Shown here: piece by piece, positions 43,643-54,075 of the stretch
How positions within the stretch are numbered: position 1 is the first letter of the stretch
How the letters are laid out: each line of letters starts with the position of its first letter
From: Medicago truncatula
Taxonomy: Eukaryota > Streptophyta > Magnoliopsida > Fabales > Fabaceae
Direction of reading: 5' to 3'
DNA: 64,000 nucleotides
Assembly: GCF_003473485.1 (NCBI RefSeq)
Contig: NC_053046.1
Span: 11,728,001 to 11,792,000, forward strand
Position numbers and translations under genes: made by a program
The notes under the pieces: model-generated
Seen by the model: the letters and a program-made list of their open reading frames with translations, nothing else
The model's database searches: none
What the model was told of the DNA's origin: nothing

Positions 43643-45350
43643 ATGGGACGACGCAAAATCTCACCTTTGGAAATTATGTGAGAATTTTAGTGGATATTGA
43701 TCTTTCAAAGAGAACTTTTGATGAAATTCTTGTTGAGCGCGATGGCTTTGCTTTCAAAGTTGAGGTACAATATGAGCGGAGACTGTTGTTTTGTCATCAC
43801 TGCTTCTCTATTGCGCATGATGTCTCCACTTGTCGTTGGTTACATCCGCAACCACCAAAAGACAAGAATGATCGAGGGAAACAAATTGTTGTGGCCGAGG
43901 CATCCCCTACCAAGCCTACTCGGTAGAACTACAACAACAATGATGTGGGTGCTTCCACGTCGGCTAATGGCAGCACTTGGACATGGGTTACAGCTCCGTT
44001 TGCTTCAACGGTTATTACCACTCAGCGGGTTCCGGTTGCTACATCTCCACCAACATCATTGGCCTCAGTTTCATTGGCTTTACCAGCTTCAGTCCCTTCC
44101 CCTAGTTTGCCAATTCATTCACACTTGGGGCCGGTTTCTTTGGTTACTTCCACACTGGCGTCTTCACAGATGGACGCGTCTTTTTCGTTAACTTCTTTTA
44201 GTTTTCCATTACACAATGTGTTTGATAGTATTACTCCTGGAGAGTTGCCACATGTTATGCCAGTGTTAGAGGTTCCCTAGTTGCGCAAGTTGCCGTGCAT
44301 TCTAAGAGAGCAGAGCAATTGCATCTGACATCGCGGGAGGTGTTGGAGAACCCCATGGCGGATGACGCCTCTGATTTGCTTTCTGATGTTGTGGAACACG
44401 ATCGTTCGAGCCCGAGGGAGCTGGAGGAGAGTCCCAAAGGTTCCCACGAGAGTGAGCATAATCGTACGAGCCCGAGGGAGCTGAAGGAGAGTCCTAAAGG
44501 TCCCAACAAGAGTGCCCTACATACACCACATATTGAGAACCATGAGGTGCATGAAGTATCGGTTGCTGTTGATGAGCACATTGATGTGCATTAAGGGTCA
44601 CACGCTACCTTTGAGTTACCTGTGGTTGTTGAGCCGACAACTTTCAGTTAGTGAAAGTGTGCCCACGGAAGAGGAACATATGGTCACGATTTTGCAGCAG
44701 CAAGTGATCCATCCGAGCAAAAATATACAACATGGTTTAGATTTGTGGGACATAGTTCGTGAATATGATGAAAGATCAGCGAAGGAAGACTTCACATCGG
44801 TTCTTACAAGAAAACAGAAACAGAAACTTAAAGTTAAACAAGTTTTAGCAACACAGTCTTCTAAAACCCGTGCTCGGGGTGAACATCTCTCGACTTATCA
44901 ATGAATTTCCTCTATTGGAATGTTAGAGATGGCATAAAGCTCGCAATCTTGGGATTCAGGTTATTTCTTCTCATATCTACCATAAAGGAAACAGTTGCGC
45001 AGATAAGTTGGCTGCTTTGGGTCATTCCATGGTTGGTGAGGTTCGGCTTGTCACTCTTCCAAATGAGTTGAAGATTGATTTCTTTCGAGACAGATGCAGG
45101 TTACCTAACTACAAATTTCCTTAGTATGTTTTTGGGTTGTTTTATTGTTTTCTCTGTTTTTTCGCTGTTTTTTTTGGAGGGTTTTGGTCTAGTCCCCCCT
45201 CCTTTTGTAAATATTTCCCCCCCTTTTTTTAATAAAATTTCGAGTTTGGCGGCATAGGATGGAGGTCTCTCGGAGTGCCAACCTAATTGGGATGTCGATG
45301 AGACCTCTTGACCGTCCTCTCTCCTTGCTTATCAAAAAAGTTTGAGAATG

Positions 45351-45468
45351 TTAGTTATCTACACCAAGATTCTTCAGAAAATATGATTTAAAAAATGTTT
45401 AATAGAAAATTGAGTAAATATTTAAGTTCGTCTCAGAAATTAGACATTTCTATTAATATTTAAGATCC
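45351..45468. other. Short spacer between two elements
   Basis: Host sequence following the LINE target duplication. Nothing recognised. Confidence 0.5.
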
Positions 45469-45471
45469 TTA

Positions 45472-46416
45472 GTCCGTTTGGTTCGGGGGTTTTGATGGGG
45501 AGGGGAGGGAAGGGGAGGGAATATTTTAAATTTGTTGTGTTTGGTTCAATTTTTAGAAGGGGAGGGGAGGGAGAGGAAGGGGAGCAAAATCCCTTATAAG
45601 TTCATTTATTGCTCCCCCTCAAATTGGAGTTTTTTGGAGGGGAGGGGAGGGAAAGATAAATGATTTAATGCAATTTTAATTATATTGACATAATTATCCT
45701 CATATTCATTCTTAAATGACAAAATCGTCCTTATTTAAAATTTAAGTGTTTCAATATACTGCTTATTACCCTTTTTTTTTCTTAACATGCATATATCATC
45801 CTTATTTATTTATTTTTTTAAGTAGAACCACATATTCTTTTCTTCTAATATTTTTTTTACGAGAATTTTTTTTTTTTTTGTACTAACGTTGTTCTCATTT
45901 TTTTATTTAATATTTTTTAATTGTATTATATATTAAAACATTATCAACAAATTTTGTGAGGGATTTTTTATAAATATATTTTATAAATTAGTTCTAACAA
46001 TAATTTTTTTATAAATATTTTTATATTTTCGTAGATTATTTTATAAATATATTTTATAAATCAGTGCTCTAATATTTATGAATACCCAATATCTTGTCAG
46101 AAGTTTTGTGTATGATTATTTATGGCGTTTACAGTTACTAAGTTTTCAAGTTTAATTTTTTATGAAATGGATAATTTAAAAATCGTGATACTATTTTAAT
46201 ATTAGAGGGATAAAAAAGTAATTTAGTTTTAAAATCCCTCCCCTCCCCTTGTGAACCAAACATATATTTGATTAAAATCTCTCCCCTCCCTTTCCCTCCC
46301 ATCATTTGAACCAAACATATATTTAATTGAAATATCTCCCCTTCCCTTCCCTCCCTTTCCCTCCTCTCCATTAAAACCCCTCCCCTCCCCTCCCCTTCGT
46401 TGAACCAAACGGACCC
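45472..46416. mobile_element. Inverted-repeat element with G-run-rich ends, about 945 bp
   Basis: GTCCGTTTGGTTC at the left and GAACCAAACGGACCC at the right are inverted termini with TTA and TAA borders, suggesting a Tourist/Harbinger relationship. Each end has three sub-repeats with runs of G (plus strand, 45498-45660) or C (46230-46400), such as GGGGAGGGGAGGGAAGGGG. The core is AT-rich with no transposase. The open frames on the minus strand at the right (glycine/arginine-rich) are reading through these runs. Confidence 0.7.
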
Positions 46417-46804
46417 TAAAATCTGTCAAGATTACCAAAAACAAATTGATTATGTTTTTAAATAATCTAGAAGCATGTCATCTCTATCGAATGACGACAT
46501 TCCATAAATTTTTTTTATTTTTTAAAACCATATCTACCTAATGACTCAAGCCAACCCACTTTTTTTAGGTGGGTTTGACTGAATTTTTCGGGATGACCCA
46601 ACCCATATACATATGATGACGTTGACTTAAAATTTTAGAGTGCACTTATCTTAAAATCTCAAATTTGACTATATCAATGTTAATTTTGACGGACTAGTTT
46701 GACTTCTAAAAAAAACCCTTGCGCACGTTAGACAAAGCTCAAAACATATGGATACCTTTTGTGAAATTGAAAGGTCAACTGTATGCTCCTAATTAAGGTA
46801 CTAA

Positions 46805-46998
46805 GAGCATCTATAACGCTCGAACAAATTTTTTGTTCTTAGCTGCTAAAGTGTTGTTCTTAGCATCTATAACACACTTCCTATTTTACTTTATGTTTCC
46901 ATAGTGGCATCCAACTCATTGATCTCCAATGCATATAACATAAAAATATGTTCTTGATTGCTAAGAACACTAGAAAAGAACATGCGTTGGAGATACTC
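46805..46998. mobile_element. Tourist-like MITE, 194 bp
   Basis: It begins GAGCATCTATAACGC and ends GCGTTGGAGATACTC, inverted copies with few changes, and has TAA on both sides (46802-46804, 46999-47001). 'GAGCATCTCCAACGC' elements are frequent in plants. Confidence 0.75.
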
Positions 46999-47389
46999 TA
47001 AAGGAGAGTCCATTCCAAAATAGTAGTCAATTAGGTGAGAATAATTAAAGGTTTATATATTTTATTTCTTAGATGAGATTTTTCAATATAAAACTCATAA
47101 AGTAGTATATTTTCCGTGAAAATATTACAAGGATTCCTCAATTCTTTTTCTTAAATTCTCTCTCATTTTCTCAAAATGTGTATCCCTTAAATCTTATCTA
47201 CCCTTTATTTATTGTAAACTCTCTCCTTTTTTTAATAGAAGTCAGGAGATATATACATTTAACTAAACCCCATGTCACATGAGAGCATCCGACCCATAAT
47301 TTAATACCTCACTAGATAGATAATATAATATTTCTTTGTAAAAAAAGAAATATGTTCCGTGAAGCAAGCTAGAATAGATGTTCAGTTCA

Positions 47390-47392
<3 letters not shown>

Positions 47393-47429
<37 letters not shown>
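47393..47429. repeat. (TA)n microsatellite
   Basis: About 18 uninterrupted TA units. Confidence 0.97.
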
Positions 47430-47434
<5 letters not shown>

Positions 47435-47569
47435 ATGGCCAGCTGGTGTAAGTAGTTAAAAACCACAAAAGCGATTTACGTTAACCTTCTTGTATGAGAT
47501 TCTCTAATTTGAAGTTTGACCGAAATATGAACGTTTGATCAATAACCGTTTCCACTACGAACTTGGTTT

Positions 47570-47630
47570 GGGTTTTTCTGAACAATTTATTCGAAGGAGT
47601 TCATTAACGACTTGACCCTAATCACTTTGT
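47570..47630 (-). mobile_element. SINE family 2 remnant
   Basis: On the minus strand GGTCAAGTCGTTAATGAACT corresponds to the A-box region of the copies at 58190 and 63778; the B-box is degraded. Confidence 0.45.
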
Positions 47631-48544
47631 TTGTTTATACACGATTAATCGATTATGAAAAGGTTGACCATTTTCTATTTCTGTATTTATTTATTCATTT
47701 AACAAATCTTCGGAGAGTGGAAAATAAAATGATTGATGATTATTTTAGTACACATTCATGAATAAGGAGAGAATAGTATAATATTCTTCTTCTTCCTTAC
47801 CAGAAGACTCATCAATCGGTTTTGAATATTATATTTTCATACAAATAGGATAAGAGCAAATCCATGGATGTAGCTTGTTCAACCAAAAAAAATAAAATCC
47901 ATGGACGTAACCAATGACTTTTGGTTAACTAAAAGCTCTAATAAAGTTGATCATAATTAAATAAATGTTTAACAAGTGCAAGTTCAAGTTCAACTTTTTG
48001 ACGGATAACGTGTCAAAATAATAAAATTTGAGTAACTTTTTTATTCTTTTATTTTACGTGAAGCACGATATTAGATCATTGTTCATATTTGATTATTATA
48101 TACTGGCTGTAGAACGTGGCCGGCAGGAAACTAGTTGAAAACCAGCAATTATCTTTGCTGTCTGCATTGTCATTGCTCATCATTTATTTATAATACATTT
48201 GATTATGTAAAGGCTTGATGACTTGGCCGTAATATGTTTTTATAAATCGAGCGTGGAAAATGAAAGCTTTGATGATTGTTTTTGTTTTTATTTTATAGGG
48301 AAAGCTTTCATGATTATTTAGCATTACTAGAAGTACTTGGGTTATCACATCCAAAAGAAATTAGACTTATATCCTGTTTGGTAAAAATAACAGATAAATT
48401 AGTTTTCAATAAAAAATTAAAAAACTTAGTTGATATCTTGCTTAAAACGTCTAAGAAATAGAAAAAGATGTAAATCATCAAATTCAAGAGTCTCTATCGT
48501 TCAAGCTAAAGGAAATTTTTTATTGTATAACTGTAAAATCGACA

Positions 48545-48960
48545 ATGTTGTATGAGAATGTTGGGTGGTAACAAATCAACACGAGAGTAAAATACGAATA
48601 GCAGAGATGAGGAATGTTGCGTTAGATGTATGATAAGACTAGACATGATAGAATTATAAATGATTATATTAAAAATAGAGTTGGGGCAACACTTATTGTA
48701 GAAAAGATGGTAGAAACTCAACTTATGTGGTTTGAGCATGTAAAGAGGAGACATGTAAGTTAAATTGTAAAGGTCTGATGAAGGGTAGTTGCATTATTAG
48801 AGGCACATGAAAACATAGAAAAACGAAAAATCTATTAAGAAAAATATAAATATTAATGAGTTAGATAAAAATTTGGTATTTGATGGCGTCATTTAATCTA
48901 TATAGACAAATCTCATTTAGTGGATATAGTACTTAATTAATTGTTGTGGGTTCCTAGAAC
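48545..48960 (+). pseudogene. 3' end of a non-LTR reverse transcriptase (RTE-like) ORF
   Basis: With a few stops the plus strand reads MLYENVGW, then MYDKTRHDRIINDYIKNRVG and IVEKMVETQLMWFEHVKRRH. This corresponds to the conserved end of plant RTE-type or 'endonuclease-reverse transcriptase' proteins (pattern ECW..KN, TRHDRIRN, RWFGHV.RRP). Multiple stops make it a fossil, and nothing upstream of the fragment remains. Confidence 0.7.
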
Positions 48961-49424
48961 AATAGTTGCTTGATTACAACCCCAAACAAAAATGATTTTT
49001 TTTTTGGTGTACAAACAAAAATGATTTGAACACGCACATATAATACATGTCATTTAAATATTTAAAAAATTATGCACTAATTTTTTTGGTCGATAGATAA
49101 AATGATAATAATCATTAAAAATTCAGACACACAAGTTGGGGAAACCATGATCACGACATTCGATCTAACAAATTTTTTGTATTATTTCTTTTACCTTTTT
49201 GCATTTACGTGTGTGTCTAAACCATTTTCAGCTGTAGTTGTAATCAAGAATTGTTGCTCAAGTGTTCTAGATCTTATTAACATAAGACTTTCTCTTAACC
49301 CAGCAACACATACAATAGGGAGCGAGTATTATCTTGTTCTTCCACCCCAATTACCAAAGCACTCATCCATCATTTTTTGAATACTAATACTATTTTCACA
49401 CATACACACGATCATATTAAATCA
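48961..49424 (+). promoter_or_regulatory. Upstream region of the NLR gene
   Basis: The frame that opens at 49102 overlaps the NLR leader and has no family resemblance. The NLR frame itself is open from 49377, but that first codon is TTG, so this piece is taken as 5' leader. Confidence 0.35.
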
Positions 49425-52400
49425 ATGGAAGTAGAAATTATATTCCATTCAATCTCCAACATCCAACAATTAATTAAGAGCTCCCAAGAACCCCTAGTAA
49501 ATCGGTTATCAGGAGTTGACATCGACCAACTTAGGAACAACCTTAACGAGATCGATGAAACAGTAAAAAAAGCACAAAAAAGTCACTTCCGTAGCTCTGA
49601 AAAGATTCTTCCTTGGTTGAAAAATGTTAAAGTAGCGATAGTCGAGTTTAACGATTTGATAGAAGATATCAATCTCAAGGAGAGTATTGCTGGCAATATT
49701 TCGATTTTCAGATGGGTGTTAAGCTTAAAGAGTCGTTATAGTGTTACGCGTCAAGTCACAAAAGAGCAAGGGAAACTCAAAAGCTTAAGTGAGGATGGAA
49801 AGAGTTTAATCTCTGTAGAATTAGAACAAGCAGCAGCAGGTAGCAGAAGGTTTTCAAACGAAGTGTTTGAGAAAGTTACTGTGGTTGGAAGAGAATATGA
49901 GAAGAAAGAGATTATAGATCGACTACTTAAGTGGATCAAATCTACTGATGCTTTTCATGTTGGTGTTTTTGTCATTGTTGGTGTTTCAGGAATAGGAAAG
50001 ACAAAACTTGCACGTCTTGTTTGCAAGGATGAGCAAGTCAAAGCAAATTTTGGGCCACAGCCAATTTGGATCGATCTTCTCTACGAGACCTTTGATGTTG
50101 AATCAATAGTTAAGTCAGCTACCACCACTGTTAATGATGGTAAACACCCTCTAATTGTGCTTGATGGTTTGCAAAATGAGATGAAGAAGGATCTTGAGAA
50201 TTTGCAGCAACGATTAAAGGAGTCTTGTGGTACCGGTTGTGCAATACTCATCACTACACGTGGCAGCCATGTTGCTAACATGGTTGCTAACAACATTTCT
50301 GGATTTGCTGCTAGATTTGATTTGGGAGGGTTTCATGAAAAAGAGAAGAAAGAGCTTGTAGATCAACTACTTAACTTGAACAATTCTACTGATGATTTTC
50401 ATGTTGGTGTTTTTGTCATTGTTGGTGTTCCGGGAATAGGGAAGACAAAACTTGCACGGCTTGTTTGCGAGGATGAGCAAGTCAAAGCAAATTTTGGGCT
50501 ACAACCAATTTGGATCGATCTTCTACACGAGACCTTTGATGTGGAATCCATAGTTAAGTCAGCTACCACCACTGTTGATGATGGTAAACACTGCCTAATC
50601 GTGCTTGATGATTTGAGAAATGAGATTAAGAATGATCTCGAGAAGTTGCAGCAACGATTAAAGGAGTCTTGTGGTACCGGTTGTGCAATACTCATCACTA
50701 CACGTAGCAACCAAGTTGCTAACAACATTTCTGGATTTGCTGCTAGATTTGATTTGAAAGGGTTTGATGAAAAAGATTCTCAATCGTTGTTTCAACAAAT
50801 TCATAGATCAGCTTCAGCTTCAACTTCAACCAACAACAAACAAGACAACGGATTGGAGATTGTGAAGGATTGTGGGGGAGTGCCTCTTGCGATAAAGATC
50901 AAAGCGGCGTTGATGAACAAGATTCTTGATGAAGGAGGACAAATAGAAGACGTGGAGAGGGAGTTTCTAAACGAGCTCAAGTTTAGATATTACGAGGATC
51001 TTCCCACATGTTATAAATTGTGCTTTGCATTTTGTTCATTGTTTCCAGAACATCATTTGATTGATGCCGAGAGATTAATTCAACTTTGGTTTGCTGAAGG
51101 ATTTATCACGTTTTCCTCCATTAGTCAACAAGAAAATGGTTTCAACGAATTTGTTGCCTCGGTTTTCCAACAAGTGGAGAAAGAAAACAGCGAAGACCAA
51201 CACGGTGTTGTGAGGGAGTGCTATAGAATGAACAGGTTCATGCATAAACTCACAAGGTTAGTGGCTAGTGGCGAAAACATCACTGTAGATTCAAAGGGAG
51301 AAAAAGTTGAAGAAGGAATGCTGCGAGCTTCGTTTGATTTTGGTTTGGATCTTTCGTGTGGGATTCCAGATTCGATGTTTATAGCAAAGAAACTGAGGAC
51401 CATTTTATTGCCATACAAAAACATTAACAACCCTCGGCTTCCACACGAGGTGAAGATGACGACGCCAACCTGTGATAAGATCTTCAACACCTTCAAGTCC
51501 ATGCACGTGTTGGATCTACATGACTTGGGGATCAAGATTGTACCAACCTCTATTGAGGAGATGAAATACTTGAGGTTTCTAGATCTATCCCACAACAACA
51601 TAGAGAAGCTTCCTAGTTGCATCACAAAGCTTATCCATTTGCAAACCTTGAAACTCTCCTACTGTCATGTCCTCAAGGAATTGCCAAAAGACTTGAAGGA
51701 TCTGACTCGCCTCAGCCATCTTAACATTGAGGGTTGCTTGGATCTAACTCACATGCCAACCGGGATAGATAAACTCACTTCCTTACAAACATTGTCACTT
51801 TTCGTGGCCAGCAAGAAACATGCTGACACCGGAGGACTAAGGGAACTCACAAATCTCAACAACCTCAAGGACAAACTGGAAATTTTGCATCTGGAGCAAG
51901 TCAAGTTCTCTCCATCCAACGAAGCGGCTAAAGATGAATTTGTGAAAAATAAACAACACATTCAGCATTTGACTCTAAGATGGGACCGCGATGATGATGA
52001 AGAGGGAAGCAGTGGCAGCGGTGGCGCTGATGTAGACAACAACGACGAGAAGTTACTTGAATGTCTCCAACCACCTCCCAATTTGAAAGTTCTATTCATT
52101 GTAGGGTACAATGGCCGCACCTTATCTAAATGGCTCGATTCGCTTCAATGCCTTGTTAAGTTTACCTTGAGTGACTGTCCTAAATGCAAATTTCTACCGC
52201 CAATCGATCACCTTCCAAATCTCAAGGCTCTCCATCTTCGGAGGTTGGAATCTCTTGAATTCATTGCAGAAAAGAGCAGTGAACCTAAAGTAGATTCCTC
52301 TTCCTCTAAACAAGAATTCTTTCCAGCCTTGAAGGAGCTTACAATTTCGGATTGTCCTAAACTCGAAAGTTGGTGGGAAAATGATAAGACATTGAAAAAA

Positions 52401-53162
52401 AACAGACCATCTTTCCCTTGCATTTCAAAACTAAATATCCGATGTTGTCCTAAATTAGCATGCGTGCCACTGTGTACTAATCTCGATGAAGAGTTGGTTC
52501 TGGTAGATTCCAATGTAAGATCAATGAGGGAAACCAAAACTGAAACCGAAACTACCGTAGAAGCTTCACTAAGTCCTCTCTTGAATTTGAAGTTCATGGT
52601 AATCGAGCGTATTGAAGAATCTCCACCACAGAATTGGCTTGAAGGCTTCACTTCCCTTAAAGAACTTCACATTCGAGATTGTCCTAACTTAAAGTCATTA
52701 CCACAAGGTTTCAAGACTCTCTGTTCACTACAGTCTCTCTGTATTGAGAGATGTCAGGAGTTCCACCTCGAAAAACCTGAAGTCGATTATTGGGAGGGTC
52801 TTGTAAAGCTTGAGTCTCTTACTTTAAGGAGTATTCCAAAACTAGTGACCCTTACACGCGGATTTGGAAACTTGAAATCATTGAAAGATTTAAGGATTTA
52901 TGATTGCCCTAGTTTAACTCATTTACCAGAAACCATAGACAATCTCACTTCACTTCGTGAACTGGTTCTTTCTGAATGCAGAAGTATGGATTCTCTGCCC
53001 AAAGGAATGATAAAGCTCACGTCACTATTTACCTTGATCATTATGGACTGCCCCTTGTTATTGCCAAGGTGTCAACCTGAAACGGGTGATGATTGGCCAC
53101 AAATTGCTCAAATCAAACATAAGTCAGTGAAGGAGACTCCTCAAGACTTAGGGGACCTGTGA
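49425..53162 (+). CDS. CC-NB-LRR resistance-type protein with duplicated P-loop subdomain, 1245 aa
   Basis: Single exon, ATG 49425 in context TCAATGG. Residues 1-150 are a diverged coiled-coil (Rx_N-like) region. The NB-ARC starts with VGREYEKKEIIDRLL; P-loop GVSGIGKT at 186-193, kinase-2 LIVLDG at 243-248 and RNBS-B GCAILITTR at 271-279 are followed by a second set: GVPGIGKT 334-341, LIVLDD 391-396, GCAILITTR 419-427. Then come one GVPLA (485-489), RNBS-D (CYKLCFAFCSLFPEH) and a degenerate MHD site reading MNR at 602-604. From about 690 to the end are leucine-rich repeats (LRFLDLSHNNIEKLPSCITK and many later DCP-type repeats). Family members sense pathogen effectors and form oligomers that start cell death. 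No in-frame stop breaks it, so it may be expressed. The first kinase-2 has Gly for the second acidic residue. A 3'-UTR intron may follow (acceptor near 53639). Confidence 0.93.
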   Translation: MEVEIIFHSISNIQQLIKSSQEPLVNRLSGVDIDQLRNNLNEIDETVKKAQKSHFRSSEKILPWLKNVKVAIVEFNDLIEDINLKESIAGNISIFRWVLSLKSRYSVTRQVTKEQGKLKSLSEDGKSLISVELEQAAAGSRRFSNEVFEKVTVVGREYEKKEIIDRLLKWIKSTDAFHVGVFVIVGVSGIGKTKLARLVCKDEQVKANFGPQPIWIDLLYETFDVESIVKSATTTVNDGKHPLIVLDGLQNEMKKDLENLQQRLKESCGTGCAILITTRGSHVANMVANNISGFAARFDLGGFHEKEKKELVDQLLNLNNSTDDFHVGVFVIVGVPGIGKTKLARLVCEDEQVKANFGLQPIWIDLLHETFDVESIVKSATTTVDDGKHCLIVLDDLRNEIKNDLEKLQQRLKESCGTGCAILITTRSNQVANNISGFAARFDLKGFDEKDSQSLFQQIHRSASASTSTNNKQDNGLEIVKDCGGVPLAIKIKAALMNKILDEGGQIEDVEREFLNELKFRYYEDLPTCYKLCFAFCSLFPEHHLIDAERLIQLWFAEGFITFSSISQQENGFNEFVASVFQQVEKENSEDQHGVVRECYRMNRFMHKLTRLVASGENITVDSKGEKVEEGMLRASFDFGLDLSCGIPDSMFIAKKLRTILLPYKNINNPRLPHEVKMTTPTCDKIFNTFKSMHVLDLHDLGIKIVPTSIEEMKYLRFLDLSHNNIEKLPSCITKLIHLQTLKLSYCHVLKELPKDLKDLTRLSHLNIEGCLDLTHMPTGIDKLTSLQTLSLFVASKKHADTGGLRELTNLNNLKDKLEILHLEQVKFSPSNEAAKDEFVKNKQHIQHLTLRWDRDDDEEGSSGSGGADVDNNDEKLLECLQPPPNLKVLFIVGYNGRTLSKWLDSLQCLVKFTLSDCPKCKFLPPIDHLPNLKALHLRRLESLEFIAEKSSEPKVDSSSSKQEFFPALKELTISDCPKLESWWENDKTLKKNRPSFPCISKLNIRCCPKLACVPLCTNLDEELVLVDSNVRSMRETKTETETTVEASLSPLLNLKFMVIERIEESPPQNWLEGFTSLKELHIRDCPNLKSLPQGFKTLCSLQSLCIERCQEFHLEKPEVDYWEGLVKLESLTLRSIPKLVTLTRGFGNLKSLKDLRIYDCPSLTHLPETIDNLTSLRELVLSECRSMDSLPKGMIKLTSLFTLIIMDCPLLLPRCQPETGDDWPQIAQIKHKSVKETPQDLGDL
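49893..50780 (+). repeat. In-frame tandem duplication of 444 bp inside the NLR gene
   Basis: Unit 1 (about 49893-50336) and unit 2 (about 50337-50780) line up with a constant offset of 444 bp (148 codons): P-loop 49980 and 50424, kinase-2 50151 and 50595. Long identical runs, for example the coding of LQQRLKESCGTGCAILITTR, show the duplication is recent. The exact breakpoints are blurred because the flanks are similar (YEKKEIIDRLL against KEKKELVDQLL). Confidence 0.95.
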
Positions 53163-54061
53163 AATCTAGCAAAAAATGAATTTACAGGTTTATCAGGTAC
53201 TAATATTTGACTTAGCTAAATCCTTAAGATTTTTATTTGTTCTTGTATTTGCTTCATATAGTTTATGATAGTAATATGCATTAAAAGTTTGATTATAAAG
53301 CAATATGTTAATGATCTGAATCAAAAATATAGAAAAATATGCATTAAAAGTTTGATTATATTAAAATGGACTAACATGTTTATTAAGTGAGGTAGTGTCG
53401 ATTTTAACATAAGAAGCTATGAGAATGTAATTCAAGTTTCGTTCAAGGAAGTAGTGTCATTTTCTCTAATATATTTTTCATAAAAGCAAAGGAAAATGTA
53501 TATTTATTTATAGTATTGTGCTATTTAAAAATGTATTAAAAAGAAGTGTGTAATTTACTCATTCTCTTTTACTTCTAGCCATGTTATTTATCTGGTACTA
53601 ATTATACTGTTATGTATATTGAAATGTTTTGATTTGCAGGTTATAAAAAATGAGCTTGAAGGAGCATAGATGAAGATGTTGGTGAAGATCCAATCCAATA
53701 TTCGCTTACAGGATATAGACATTTGTCACTTGGATTTGAGTTGTGTGCGGTCACAATTGCATGCAATCAAGATATCTCGATAGTCCGATTAAGATAAGAT
53801 AATCTAGATTTTAAACTTGATTTTTTAAATTTAAAGAAAATCAAAATTTATTTTAAAAATTTAGACCGTCGGATTTTGATATGACGACCGAGATCCGCTT
53901 GATTGCTACTCCGCCCTAATCCAAATCCCTCACACTGGCTATTTTAGTTTAAACAGTATGGATTCCCAATGTTTTTTTTTTGGATCTCTTGCATGATGTG
54001 TTCCTTTTTTAATCTAAATTTTTTATTTTATAAAAGTAACAGTGGATTTTCTGTAATATGT
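53163..54061. other. 3' flank of the NLR gene
   Basis: A possible 3'-UTR intron ends with TTTGATTTGCAG at 53639. A direct repeat of ATATGCATTAAAAGTTTGAT occurs at 53276 and 53338. No other gene. Confidence 0.4.
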
Positions 54062-54075
54062 TATAGCTATGAGTT

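Larger units (their letters stand above)
41860..44600 (+). pseudogene. LINE ORF1 pseudogene (DUF4283 plus CCHC zinc knuckle), interrupted
   Basis: Left part (to 42231): GWKMVPLGKGYYDFHFDSAH, then LRRIWAAGTVNLKSGLLQFS and VELPQEYWRERILKEIASAV, the DUF4283 nucleic-acid-binding domain. Right part (from 43648): VDIDLSKRTFDEILVERDGF and CHHCFSIAHDVSTC, a CCHC-type knuckle with the pattern C-x2-C-x4-H-x4-C. The reading returns in the same protein order once the LTR insertion and one target copy are ignored. In-frame stops (before 41953, at 43924) and frame changes in the following linker show it is dead. Confidence 0.85.
41640..45337 (+). mobile_element. ORF2-deleted LINE (L1-type) with 13 bp target duplication, split by an LTR
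   Basis: The word AAGTTTGAGAATG borders it at 41627-41639 and 45338-45350, as expected for target-primed insertion. Plus strand: ORF1 with DUF4283 and a zinc knuckle (see next entry), a proline/serine-rich linker, then MNFLYWNVRDG at about 44901, the usual first residues of ORF2 endonuclease. It is directly followed by WHKARNLGIQVISSHIY and GNSCADKLAALGHSM, the end of the RNase H-like domain. Endonuclease, RT and most of RNase H are thus missing. The tail before the right duplication is 'CTTGCTTATCAAAAA'. Without the inserted LTR the element is about 2.3 kb against the usual 5-6 kb. Confidence 0.88.
47002..48544. other. Intergenic DNA with microsatellite and SINE scrap
   Basis: Apart from the (TA)n tract at 47393-47429 and a SINE family 2 remnant at 47570-47630, the stretch has only AT-rich DNA. 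A short open frame at 48276-48461 has no family resemblance. Confidence 0.5.

Noticed and set aside
43697-44191. Open frame of 164 codons in the LINE
   Set aside because: Out of frame with the CCHC knuckle of ORF1, which lies in the overlapping frame; not a separate gene.
46138-46444. Minus-strand gly/arg-rich open frames
   Set aside because: They translate the C-run sub-repeats at the right end of an inverted-repeat element.
49377-49424. Upstream extension of the NLR frame by 16 codons
   Set aside because: The first codon there is TTG, not ATG; the first good ATG is at 49425.
50081-50728. Minus-strand open frames within the NLR duplication
   Set aside because: They are antisense shadows of the repeated NB coding sequence; both carry the same duplicated text.
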